The notes below the pieces were generated by a model, which saw only the letters and a list, made by a program, of their open reading frames with translations, was not told where the DNA came from and did no database searches. From NCBI GenBank assembly GCA_017616555.1, contig JAFZXZ010000019.1, positions 1 through 34,468 on the forward strand: a DNA stretch of 34,468 bases. Direction: 5' to 3'. Below, piece by piece: positions 22,797-30,276 of this stretch. Source of the stretch: a bacterium. Its GTDB lineage: Bacteria > Auribacterota > UBA3054. Position numbers and translations under genes: made by a program. Each line of letters opens with the position of its first letter. Position 1 is the first letter of the stretch.

Positions 22797-23954
22797 ATGA
22801 GCGAAACGAAATATCACATTCCCCTCTCTTCCCCCGATATTACGGAAAGAGAGATTCAGGCCGTAACGGACGTCATGAAGACCGGAACGCTGAGCTTAGG
22901 CCCGAAGCTTCCGGAATTTGAAAAAGCCATCACGGACTACTGCGGCTCCAAGCACGGCGTAGCGGTGAACTCCGGAACGAGCGGGCTGCACCTGACGGTG
23001 CGAGCCCTGGGCCTGAAGCCCGGCGACGAAGTCATCACGACTTCCTTCTCCTTCATCGCCTCCTCCAACTGCGTCATCTTTGAAGGCGCCAAGCCCGTCT
23101 TCATCGACATCGATCCCGTCAACATGAACTTCGATATCGATAAAATAGAAGGCGCCATCACCGAGAAGACCAAAGCCATCGTGGCGGTGCACGCTTTCGG
23201 CATGCCGGTCGATATGGTGAAAGTCATGGAAGTGGCCAGGAAGCACAACCTCGCCGTCATCGAGGACGCCTGCGAAGCCATCGGCGCCATGATTAAGGAC
23301 GGAGACAGTTGGAAAATGGCCGGCACCTTCGGCGACTGCGGACTCTACGCTTTCTATCCCAACAAGCAGATAACGACAGGCGAAGGCGGCATCATCATAA
23401 CCGATAATGACGAGATCGCCCGCCTCTGCGTCTCTATGCGCAACCAGGGCAGAGACGCCGGCATGGGCTGGCTCGCGCACGCAAGACTTGGCTACAACTA
23501 CAGGCTCAGCGACATGAGCTGCGCTCTTGGTACCGTCCAGGTCTCGCGCTTGGGCGAAATTCTGCCGAAACGCGCGGAAGTGGCCGCGCGCTACACGAAG
23601 CTCTTCACGGAAGAGATCCCCGAAATAGTCCTCCCCTGCCCGGATCCGGAAAACTTGAGAAGAAGCTGGTTCGTTTACGTCATCCAGCTACCCAAGGCTT
23701 ACACCGGCGACCAGCGCAACGAGCTAATAACGCACCTGCGCTCCCTGGGCATCGGCTGCAACCAGTACTTCTCCCCCATCCATCTGCAGCCCTTCTACCA
23801 GAAGGAGTACGGCTGGAAGCGCGGAGACCTGCCTGTGACGGAATACATGGGCGACCATTCCATGTCCATCCCCTTCTTCAACAAGCTAAAGGAAGAGGAT
23901 CAGAAGATCGTGGTCATGGAGATCAAAAAATGGCTTAAGGAAAACCCGGCCTGA
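22797..23954 (+). CDS. DegT/DnrJ/EryC1/StrS family aminotransferase
   Basis: A 385-residue PLP-dependent aminotransferase of the type that converts keto-sugar nucleotides into amino-sugars (for example PglE, WecE, ArnB). The PLP lysine is Lys190 in FYPNKQITTGEGG; Asp157 in VIEDACEA would bind the pyridine nitrogen, and NSGTSGLHL near residue 58 is the phosphate-binding loop. SFSFIASSN and the C-terminal CNQYFSPIHLQPFY are also family-typical. A CapD/PglF-like dehydratase lies two genes downstream, which would produce exactly the 4-keto substrate such enzymes use. The product sugar is inferred, not proven. Its stop overlaps the next start by one base. Confidence 0.93.
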   Translation: MSETKYHIPLSSPDITEREIQAVTDVMKTGTLSLGPKLPEFEKAITDYCGSKHGVAVNSGTSGLHLTVRALGLKPGDEVITTSFSFIASSNCVIFEGAKPVFIDIDPVNMNFDIDKIEGAITEKTKAIVAVHAFGMPVDMVKVMEVARKHNLAVIEDACEAIGAMIKDGDSWKMAGTFGDCGLYAFYPNKQITTGEGGIIITDNDEIARLCVSMRNQGRDAGMGWLAHARLGYNYRLSDMSCALGTVQVSRLGEILPKRAEVAARYTKLFTEEIPEIVLPCPDPENLRRSWFVYVIQLPKAYTGDQRNELITHLRSLGIGCNQYFSPIHLQPFYQKEYGWKRGDLPVTEYMGDHSMSIPFFNKLKEEDQKIVVMEIKKWLKENPA

Positions 23955-25555
23955 TGAGCGAAAGTAAAGGCGTCAAATTTCTGAAGCTCCTGGCGGAGCA
24001 CGGGCTCGCCGTAACGCTTGGGCTCGCGGTCTTCGTCAGGATCTATCTCCTTTTGATAAGGGAGTACGTCATCGTCAACGACGGGCTCCTTTACGTGCAG
24101 TGGATCGGGAAGATCCAGGAGCTCGGTTTCAAAGGCGCCTTTACGAACGCTTATCCCTTCAACCTCTTCCCGCTTTTCGCGGCCTGCCTGCAGAAGATCT
24201 CCTGCGGAACGCTTTCCGCCGAAAGTTCCGTTCTCATACTGAACTTCTTCTTCGGGCTTCTGGCGCTCGTTCCCGTCTATCTTCTGGCAAAGCGGATCTT
24301 CGGGAAACTGCCGGCTCTCGTCACGGGCTTTTACATCGCCTGGCACCCGATCTTCACGGAAGTTTCCTGCCAGGTCTTGAGGGAAGCCCCCGCGGTCTGC
24401 TTCGGGCTTTGGGCGGTCTATTTCCTTTTGACCGGACTGGAAAAGGAAGAGCCCGAGAACTGGGATTACAAGAAGCTGGCTCTGAGCCTCGTCTTCATTT
24501 TCCTGGCGCTTTTGATCAGGCTGGAGATGCTCTCGCTTCTTTTCGTCGCAGTCATTACGCTCTTTTTGGCGCACTATGAGCGAGGACGCGACAATCATTT
24601 CAAAGCCAGGCTCAAGATCTTCTTCGTCTGCGCCGCGGTCCTCTTAATTTCAGCCGTTGCCCTATTCAGCGCCGTGAGAGTCGTAAAGGGCCAGTGGGAT
24701 TTCGCCAGGCTCGACAAGATCTTCTCCGCCCAGGGAATGGGCGAGGAAAAATACGACGTGGCCGATCCTCTGAAGCCCTCCGCGGAAATATACGATGCCC
24801 AGGGCAGGCCTATCCCGTTGGCGAGAACAAAATACGCCTTCGCGCACCTGGCCTGGGACCATCAGAGAGCTTTGTTCGGCTACGAGATCCTCTACAAGAC
24901 CTGGAAAACGCTGCACCCGGTGGGATTGGCGCTCCTAGTTGTCGCGCTCTACTACCTGGTGACGAAAAAACCCCTGAAGCTCTGCGCTCCCATAAACGTA
25001 CTGTCGCTCGCTTTGATCGTTATAATGGGCGCCGTCTTCTACCGCTACGTCTCCACGAAATTCGCGGTCAGCAACAGGCACATAGTTCTGCCGGTCTTCG
25101 TGCTCTCCGTTTACATGGGCCTTTTTACCACCTACCTGAGAGTCGAGAAAGGCTGGCAGAAATTGCTGCTGGCTTTCTGCCTTGCGGCGGCTTTCCTCAT
25201 GCTGACTTACAAGGCCTTCCGCCCGCTTGAAAGGCATCGTCTTCCCCTCAAGCTCTATGGGAAGCAGCTGGCAGCCAAAAATATACTGCCTGAAAAAGCC
25301 ATCCTGATAGAGCCGAACGGTCTGACGCAGCTTTCCTATTACGCCGGCGCGATACACAAAATGTGGGCTTCGCAGACTCCCGAAGAACTGCTTGAACAGC
25401 TGGCCAAAAAAGAGAATTCTTTCCTCCTGGTCAACTTCAGGGACGAAAGCCACACCGCGTCTTTCCTGCCCATCAAGGACAAACTGGAATACATCGATTC
25501 CCTGGAACCCGTAGATAAAAAATACGAACTGAAACTATACCGTCTGAAAAAATAA
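23954..25555 (+). CDS. GT39/ArnT-like membrane glycosyltransferase
   Basis: The 533-residue integral membrane protein has about ten to twelve hydrophobic segments. Its N-terminal pattern (first membrane helix, then VNDGLLYVQWIGKI with Asp43 in the first loop) fits GT-C enzymes of the PMT/ArnT group, which use polyprenyl-phosphate sugars and place them on lipid or protein outside the cytoplasm. A soluble domain covers about the last 120 residues. The neighbours (DegT aminotransferase before, PglF-like dehydratase after) support a role in envelope glycan or protein glycosylation. The acceptor and sugar are unknown. It overlaps the upstream gene by one base and is followed by the next gene after four bases. 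Confidence 0.85.
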   Translation: MSESKGVKFLKLLAEHGLAVTLGLAVFVRIYLLLIREYVIVNDGLLYVQWIGKIQELGFKGAFTNAYPFNLFPLFAACLQKISCGTLSAESSVLILNFFFGLLALVPVYLLAKRIFGKLPALVTGFYIAWHPIFTEVSCQVLREAPAVCFGLWAVYFLLTGLEKEEPENWDYKKLALSLVFIFLALLIRLEMLSLLFVAVITLFLAHYERGRDNHFKARLKIFFVCAAVLLISAVALFSAVRVVKGQWDFARLDKIFSAQGMGEEKYDVADPLKPSAEIYDAQGRPIPLARTKYAFAHLAWDHQRALFGYEILYKTWKTLHPVGLALLVVALYYLVTKKPLKLCAPINVLSLALIVIMGAVFYRYVSTKFAVSNRHIVLPVFVLSVYMGLFTTYLRVEKGWQKLLLAFCLAAAFLMLTYKAFRPLERHRLPLKLYGKQLAAKNILPEKAILIEPNGLTQLSYYAGAIHKMWASQTPEELLEQLAKKENSFLLVNFRDESHTASFLPIKDKLEYIDSLEPVDKKYELKLYRLKK

Positions 25556-25559
25556 AATC

Positions 25560-27437
25560 ATGAAGCTTAATTTCCTGAAAAATCCCGACCGCGGGCCCCT
25601 TGTCTGGCTGATGGTCGTCAGCGACGCCTTGCTTTGCGCCGTGAGTTTTTTGATCATGACTTTCGTGCACGCCAGCTGCGCCGAAAAGCCTTTCTCAAAC
25701 TACTATGAGATGCTTTGCTACTGCCTGCCTATAGTCATAGCGGTCAGGCTCGTAGTCTTCGCCTGCTTCTCGCTCTACCGCAGCGGCTGGCGCTACGCCG
25801 GACTGCACGACGCCGTCAACATCGCCAAGGCCGTTTCGGTCAGCACGCTCGTCGCCTGCATCGTAACCATCCTTGTCAGCAAGATCCCCACTAAGCCCTT
25901 CAACTACTCCGTTTACATTTTCTTAGGCGACATGGTGATCGCCACGGTCCTCATCACGACCATGCGCTTCTCCATGCGGCTTAAAAAGGAATTTCTTGCC
26001 TGGCGCCGCACCGGCAGGAAGAACGTCCTTATCGTCGGCGCGGGCGACGCTGGCGTCATGCTGCTTAGAGAGATCAACGCCAATCTTCCGAAATACGCGG
26101 TCGTCGGCTTCATCGACGATGATCCCAAGAAGCAAGGGATGCTGATCCAGGGCGTGCCCGTCCTCGGCAACAGAAATCAGCTTGAGACCATCGTCCACAC
26201 GACTTTCACAGAAGAAGTCTTCATCGCCATTCCCTCCGCTTCCGGACACGCCATCAAAGAAGTGGCGGAGACCTGCAACGCCCTGAAGATAAGATACAAG
26301 ACGCTTCCCTCCGTCAACGACATCGTGGACGGCAAAGTGACGGTCTCCGACCTCAGGGAAGTCGATATCCTTGACGTTCTGCGCCGCGACCCTGTGGAAC
26401 TGGATCTGCCCGCCATCAAGAACAAGATAAGGGGCAAGCGCGTTCTCGTTACGGGCGCCGGCGGCTCAATAGGATCAGAAATGTGCCGTCAGATCGCGCT
26501 CTTCAAACCCGAAGAGCTGATCCTGCTTGAGCTCTGCGAATTCAACCTTTACCAGATCGACCGCGAACTGAGAGCCAAGTTCCCCGAACTTAAGATCTGC
26601 CCCTACATCGCGGACATCAAGAACGAAGCCAGGCTCGATTCCATTTTCAGCAAGCATCATCCCCAGATCGTTTTCCACGCCGCAGCCTACAAGCACGTTC
26701 CCATTATGGAACTGAACCCCTTGGAAGCTGTTTTGAACAACGTCAAGGGAACTTACCAGATCGCCTGCGCCGCCGACAAAGCCGGCTGCGAAGAGTTCAT
26801 CCAGATCTCGACTGACAAAGCCGTCAAGCCGAGCTCGATCATGGGCGCCACAAAGAGAGTCGCGGAGAAATTCGTCCAGAGCCTCAACACCATCAGCTCC
26901 ACCAGATTCATCTCCGTCAGGTTCGGCAACGTCCTTGGTTCCTCCGGCAGCGTCCTTCCCCTCTTCAGGGAGCAGATCATAAAGGGCGGTCCCGTCACCG
27001 TCACGCACCCTGACATGACGCGCTACTTCATGCTCATTCCCGAAGCGGCCCAGCTCGTCCTGGAAGCCGCGACCATAGGCGAGGGCGGCGAGATCTTCAT
27101 CCTCAATATGGGCGAGCCTGTCAAGATCGTAGATCTTGCCAACCAGCTAATAAGACTGATGGGCAAACGCCCGGGCTCCGATGTGCAGATCGTCTTCACC
27201 GGCCTCAGGCCCGGCGAAAAGATGCACGAGCAGCTCGTCTATGACGGCAGCGAACAGCCGACCAAGATGAAGAAGATCATGGTCACCAGAACCAACCCGG
27301 AAGACTACGAAGAGCTGAAAGAAAAGATCCTCGAGCTCATCGACGCGGCGGCCTTCGGCAACGAAGCCGAGACCAGGAGCGAACTCTGCAAGATCGTTCC
27401 GGAATACACCCCCGACACCAGTTACAAGAGCGAATAA
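25560..27437 (+). CDS. Membrane-bound nucleotide-sugar 4,6-dehydratase (CapD/WbpM/PglF family)
   Basis: The 625-residue protein has four N-terminal membrane helices (about 14-138), a first Rossmann domain (NVLIVGAGDAGVM, from 155) and a catalytic short-chain dehydrogenase-like domain starting at RVLVTGAGGSIGSE (294-307). As in WbpM/PglF, the usual catalytic Tyr is replaced: ISTDK (416-420) and SSIMGATKR with Met428 and Lys432. These enzymes convert UDP-GlcNAc to the 4-keto-6-deoxy sugar, the first step toward bacillosamine-like or related sugars. With the DegT gene at 22797 this gives two consecutive steps of such a pathway; no PglD-type acetyltransferase is in the operon. The C-terminal ~30 residues are variable. 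Confidence 0.94.
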   Translation: MKLNFLKNPDRGPLVWLMVVSDALLCAVSFLIMTFVHASCAEKPFSNYYEMLCYCLPIVIAVRLVVFACFSLYRSGWRYAGLHDAVNIAKAVSVSTLVACIVTILVSKIPTKPFNYSVYIFLGDMVIATVLITTMRFSMRLKKEFLAWRRTGRKNVLIVGAGDAGVMLLREINANLPKYAVVGFIDDDPKKQGMLIQGVPVLGNRNQLETIVHTTFTEEVFIAIPSASGHAIKEVAETCNALKIRYKTLPSVNDIVDGKVTVSDLREVDILDVLRRDPVELDLPAIKNKIRGKRVLVTGAGGSIGSEMCRQIALFKPEELILLELCEFNLYQIDRELRAKFPELKICPYIADIKNEARLDSIFSKHHPQIVFHAAAYKHVPIMELNPLEAVLNNVKGTYQIACAADKAGCEEFIQISTDKAVKPSSIMGATKRVAEKFVQSLNTISSTRFISVRFGNVLGSSGSVLPLFREQIIKGGPVTVTHPDMTRYFMLIPEAAQLVLEAATIGEGGEIFILNMGEPVKIVDLANQLIRLMGKRPGSDVQIVFTGLRPGEKMHEQLVYDGSEQPTKMKKIMVTRTNPEDYEELKEKILELIDAAAFGNEAETRSELCKIVPEYTPDTSYKSE

Positions 27438-27439
27438 AA

Positions 27440-28711
27440 GTGGCTGTAAAGATCGGAGATGAAATAGTCCTCGACCTCGTGGACAACGCCTTCGGCGGCG
27501 AAGCGGTCGGAAGGATCAACAATCTTGTCATTTTCGTACCATTCGCCATCAAGGGCGAAAAGGTGCGCGTTAAGATCATAAGCAAAAAGCGCCGGATGCT
27601 CTTCGCCGATCTGTTGGAAGTCCTTGAGCCTTCCCCCGAGCGCCAGGAGCCTTTCTGCAAAAATTTCGGGCGCTGCGGCGGCTGCCAGTACCAGCACATC
27701 AAATACCCCTATCAGCTCGAGATCTTCGTCAAGCAGCTTAAAGACCTCCTCATCAGGACGGGCGGCTTCCTTGAGCTCCCCGAGATCCTCCCGGCCCTCC
27801 CCTCGCCGAAGACTACCCATTACCGCAACAGAATAGACCTGCACCCGGCCATAGACGAAGCAGGAGAGCCGTATTACGGCTTTTGCTTAAGGAACGCACC
27901 GAAGACCATCTTCCCCTTAACAGAGTGCCCTATTTTCGAATTGGATGACGATTTCTCGAAGATCCCCATGCGCATGGAGGACAAGCTCCTGGTCCTCAGG
28001 ACGCACAGCGGGGAGCCCTACTATTACTTCAAGGACAACCACAACGTCGTCTCCTCAAAACCCTACGATTACAAGACGAGGGAAAGCTTGGGCGACGAGG
28101 ACGTCTTCTACGATTTTTGCGGCTTAAGATTCTATAACTCCTATAGCGGCTTCTTCCAGGTCAACCCCTCGCTGCTTGAGACCTTCGCCAAAGTCGTAAA
28201 GGATTTCGCCCAGCCCAAAGCGGACGACCTCTTATTGGACGTCTATTGCGGTGCGGGCTTCTTCGGACTCACCCTGGCCAAAGAAGTTAAAAAAGTCTTG
28301 GGCGTAGAAATAGACCCCTCCTCCATCGCCTACGCCAAAAAGAACGCCGAAGCCGCCGGCTTCACGAACTGCGAATACACTGCGGACTTTGCGGAAAACT
28401 TCCTGAGAGGCCTTCTGGAAGAGGGCGTCAAGCCCGACATCGCCATCCTTGACCCGCCGAGAACCGGTCTCACCAACAAGGCTGTCTCCGCCGTCAAGCA
28501 CCTTGAGCCCAAGCGCCTCATCTACATTTCCTGCGGGCCTCCGACTTTCGCCAGGGACGCCGCTAAATTCGCCAACGCCGGCTACCAGCTCAGCAAGATC
28601 CAGCCTCTCGACCTCTTCCCGCACACCAAGCATTTCGAGCTAATCTCGCTCTTCGAATGGAAAGGAAAAGGCTTAGGTTCGCCCACTAAAAGCGCGGAAA
28701 CGGAAGAATAA
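27440..28711 (+). CDS. rlmD: RlmD-like 23S rRNA (uracil-5-)-methyltransferase, TrmA/RlmD family
   Basis: The 423-residue enzyme is of the TrmA/RlmCD family, which makes 5-methyluridine in RNA with S-adenosylmethionine. A TRAM-like N-terminal domain (1-60) is followed by 4Fe-4S ligands Cys73, Cys79, Cys82 and Cys163. The SAM loop is DVYCGAGFFGL (267-277), then LDPPRTG (337-343), and the catalytic Cys365 lies in YISCGPPTFARD. The start is GTG at 27440, two bases after the upstream stop, with only a weak GAG ribosome site, so coupling is likely. The iron-sulfur site supports RlmD/RlmCD over TrmA, but the exact uridine modified cannot be assigned from sequence alone. Confidence 0.9.
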   Translation: MAVKIGDEIVLDLVDNAFGGEAVGRINNLVIFVPFAIKGEKVRVKIISKKRRMLFADLLEVLEPSPERQEPFCKNFGRCGGCQYQHIKYPYQLEIFVKQLKDLLIRTGGFLELPEILPALPSPKTTHYRNRIDLHPAIDEAGEPYYGFCLRNAPKTIFPLTECPIFELDDDFSKIPMRMEDKLLVLRTHSGEPYYYFKDNHNVVSSKPYDYKTRESLGDEDVFYDFCGLRFYNSYSGFFQVNPSLLETFAKVVKDFAQPKADDLLLDVYCGAGFFGLTLAKEVKKVLGVEIDPSSIAYAKKNAEAAGFTNCEYTADFAENFLRGLLEEGVKPDIAILDPPRTGLTNKAVSAVKHLEPKRLIYISCGPPTFARDAAKFANAGYQLSKIQPLDLFPHTKHFELISLFEWKGKGLGSPTKSAETEE

Positions 28712-29271
28712 TGTCCATAGTCGAGATCTTGCTTTTAGGCGTTAGCCTTTCCATGGACGCTTTCGCGGTCTCCATCTGCCAGGGATTGTGCCTCCCCAAA
28801 TTCTCCCTCAAGCACATGCTTGTCATCGGCCTTTGGTACGGCGCCTTCCAGACACTGATGCCGATCATCGGATTTTTACTTTCCTCCCGCTGCGCCGGCA
28901 TGATAGAGAGTTTCGATCACTGGATCGCCTTCGCCCTTCTCGTTATGATCGGCTTCAACATGATCAGGGAATCTCTTAAAAAAGAGGAGAACACCCTGAC
29001 CGCCTCCCTGGCCTTCTTCACGATGCTGAAGCTCGCCATAGCGACTTCCATCGACGCCCTGGCCGTCGGCGTATCGCTCGCCATGCTCCAGAAGGAGATC
29101 TTCCTCCCGGCCGTCATGATCGGCTGCACGACCTTCACCATATCAGCCGTCGGCGTAGTCTTCGGCAAAGCCATAGGCGAAAAATTGCGCTCCAAAGCGG
29201 CGATCGTAGGCGGCGTCATCCTAATCGGCCTCGGCCTCAAGATCCTCCTCGAGCACACTCTTTTGAAATAA
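28711..29271 (+). CDS. mntP: Manganese efflux pump MntP
   Basis: MntP exports Mn2+ and protects against manganese excess. The 186-residue length, six predicted membrane helices and the two family motifs, SMDAFAVS near residue 14 and TSIDALAVGVS near residue 112, support the call. Its ATG overlaps the rlmD-like stop (TAATG), so it is translationally coupled. There is no space for the yybP-ykoY manganese riboswitch that often precedes mntP, so control through that switch at this position is unlikely. It is the last plus-strand gene and faces the Fic gene with only six bases between stops. Confidence 0.95.
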   Translation: MSIVEILLLGVSLSMDAFAVSICQGLCLPKFSLKHMLVIGLWYGAFQTLMPIIGFLLSSRCAGMIESFDHWIAFALLVMIGFNMIRESLKKEENTLTASLAFFTMLKLAIATSIDALAVGVSLAMLQKEIFLPAVMIGCTTFTISAVGVVFGKAIGEKLRSKAAIVGGVILIGLGLKILLEHTLLK

Positions 29272-29277
29272 CGCCAT

Positions 29278-30264
29278 TCAAACGGCAAAATATCCGCCGT
29301 TTTTAGGCGCGCCGCGGAATTCTATTTTCCCGGCTTCCTTCAGAGCCTTAAGATATCTGGAAACAGTTGGAATGCTCTTCCCCACCAGAGCAGCCAATTC
29401 CCTGGTCTTTGAGCCAGGATTTTTTTCAATTGCAGAAAGGATCTCCGTAGCGATCGCGCTAACATTTACTCTATCATTTACTCTATCACTATTTCCTGGT
29501 TTTACTCTATCATCCTGCAAGTTTATTGGCTGTCCCATCAAGCGCAGAAGCTCTTTTTGAGTCTCGCAGACTCGGTCCCGAATGAAAAGCACAAACGGAG
29601 AAAGATCAGCTTCAGCTTTTTCGAGAGTCATGATGTATTCGTGCCGACAGACAGGCGGGATTATCGCAAGCGTCCAGCCGGCTCTGAGCAGCATGAGGTT
29701 CATCAGAAGCCGCGCCACGCGGCCATTGCCATCCACGAAAGGATGGATATAGACAAACTTCTGGTGCACAAGCGCAGCGAACTCGATTGGATGAAGTTTC
29801 CCTTCGTTCCTTTCCATCCATTTTAAAAATCCCGCCATTAGTCCGGGAACCTTATCCGGATTCGGCAAAGTCCTGCGAGAGCCGGAAATGAAAACTCTAA
29901 CAGAGCGCCACTTCCCAGCGTTGGATTTATCGATTTGGGAATAGAAAAGTTTATGGATCTTGAGAATGTCAGATTCCAGAACATGACGTTTTTTCAGAAG
30001 CTCATAAATGAAGTCATAAGCCTTGGCATGACCGGTCGCTTCATACACGTCGCGAAGCGGCTTACCGCTGATAGTCAAACCGTCCTCTATGACAACTTTC
30101 GTTTCGCTTTCGGTAAGCGAGTTCCCTTCCAGGGCGTTGCTCGTATAAGTCAATCCTACGCGATAATATTCACGCAGTGATCTCAACGTTTCTTTCGGAA
30201 GCGGCCGCAAGGCCGCTATCCTCTCTGAATACTGATCGCATTTGCTAAATTCGCTTCGTCTCAT
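29278..30264 (-). CDS. Fic family protein (class II, with winged helix-turn-helix)
   Basis: Fic enzymes usually transfer AMP from ATP to Ser, Thr or Tyr of target proteins. The catalytic motif is intact: HPFVDGNGRVAR at residues 174-185. An inhibitory helix motif (S/T)xxxE(G/N) is present before the Fic core, SNALEG with Glu46, which defines class II. The C-terminus (about 280-328) looks like a winged helix-turn-helix (ELAALVGKSIPTVSRYLKALKEAG). Between them, residues 252-267 hold the repeated tetrapeptide DRV(N/K), encoded by 12-base repeats. It lies 12 bases after a DUF4139 gene with no clear ribosome site. Target unknown. The sequence looks more AT-rich than the genes around it, so acquisition by transfer is possible. 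Confidence 0.93.
   Translation of the reverse strand: MRRSEFSKCDQYSERIAALRPLPKETLRSLREYYRVGLTYTSNALEGNSLTESETKVVIEDGLTISGKPLRDVYEATGHAKAYDFIYELLKKRHVLESDILKIHKLFYSQIDKSNAGKWRSVRVFISGSRRTLPNPDKVPGLMAGFLKWMERNEGKLHPIEFAALVHQKFVYIHPFVDGNGRVARLLMNLMLLRAGWTLAIIPPVCRHEYIMTLEKAEADLSPFVLFIRDRVCETQKELLRLMGQPINLQDDRVKPGNSDRVNDRVNVSAIATEILSAIEKNPGSKTRELAALVGKSIPTVSRYLKALKEAGKIEFRGAPKNGGYFAV
29280..29306 (+). terminator. Possible terminator of the mntP operon inside the Fic 3' end
   Basis: AAACGGC (29280-29286) and GCCGTTT (29296-29302) form a 7-bp stem with a 9-base loop, followed only by TTAGG; part of the T-run is in the stem. It lies nine bases past the mntP stop and overlaps the Fic coding sequence on the other strand. 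The loop is long and the tail short, so this is a weak call. Confidence 0.35.
29464..29511 (-). repeat. 12-base tandem units inside the Fic gene
   Basis: Four units lie in register: 29464-29475 and 29476-29487 are identical (coding DRVN), 29488-29499 is degenerate (coding PGNS), and 29500-29511 is one base different from the first (coding DRVK). The repeat sits in the hinge between the Fic core and the DNA-binding-like C-terminus. Being a multiple of three, copy-number change would alter hinge length without a frameshift. Confidence 0.8.
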
Positions 30265-30276
30265 GTTAACTTAAGA

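Noticed and set aside
26475..27008. Open frame of 177 codons on the minus strand within the CapD-like gene
   Set aside because: Low-complexity Asp/Gly/Val-rich shadow sequence; the plus-strand dehydratase motifs run through the whole stretch.
28640..28711. Manganese riboswitch (yybP-ykoY) before mntP
   Set aside because: The mntP start overlaps the preceding stop codon, leaving no untranslated leader.
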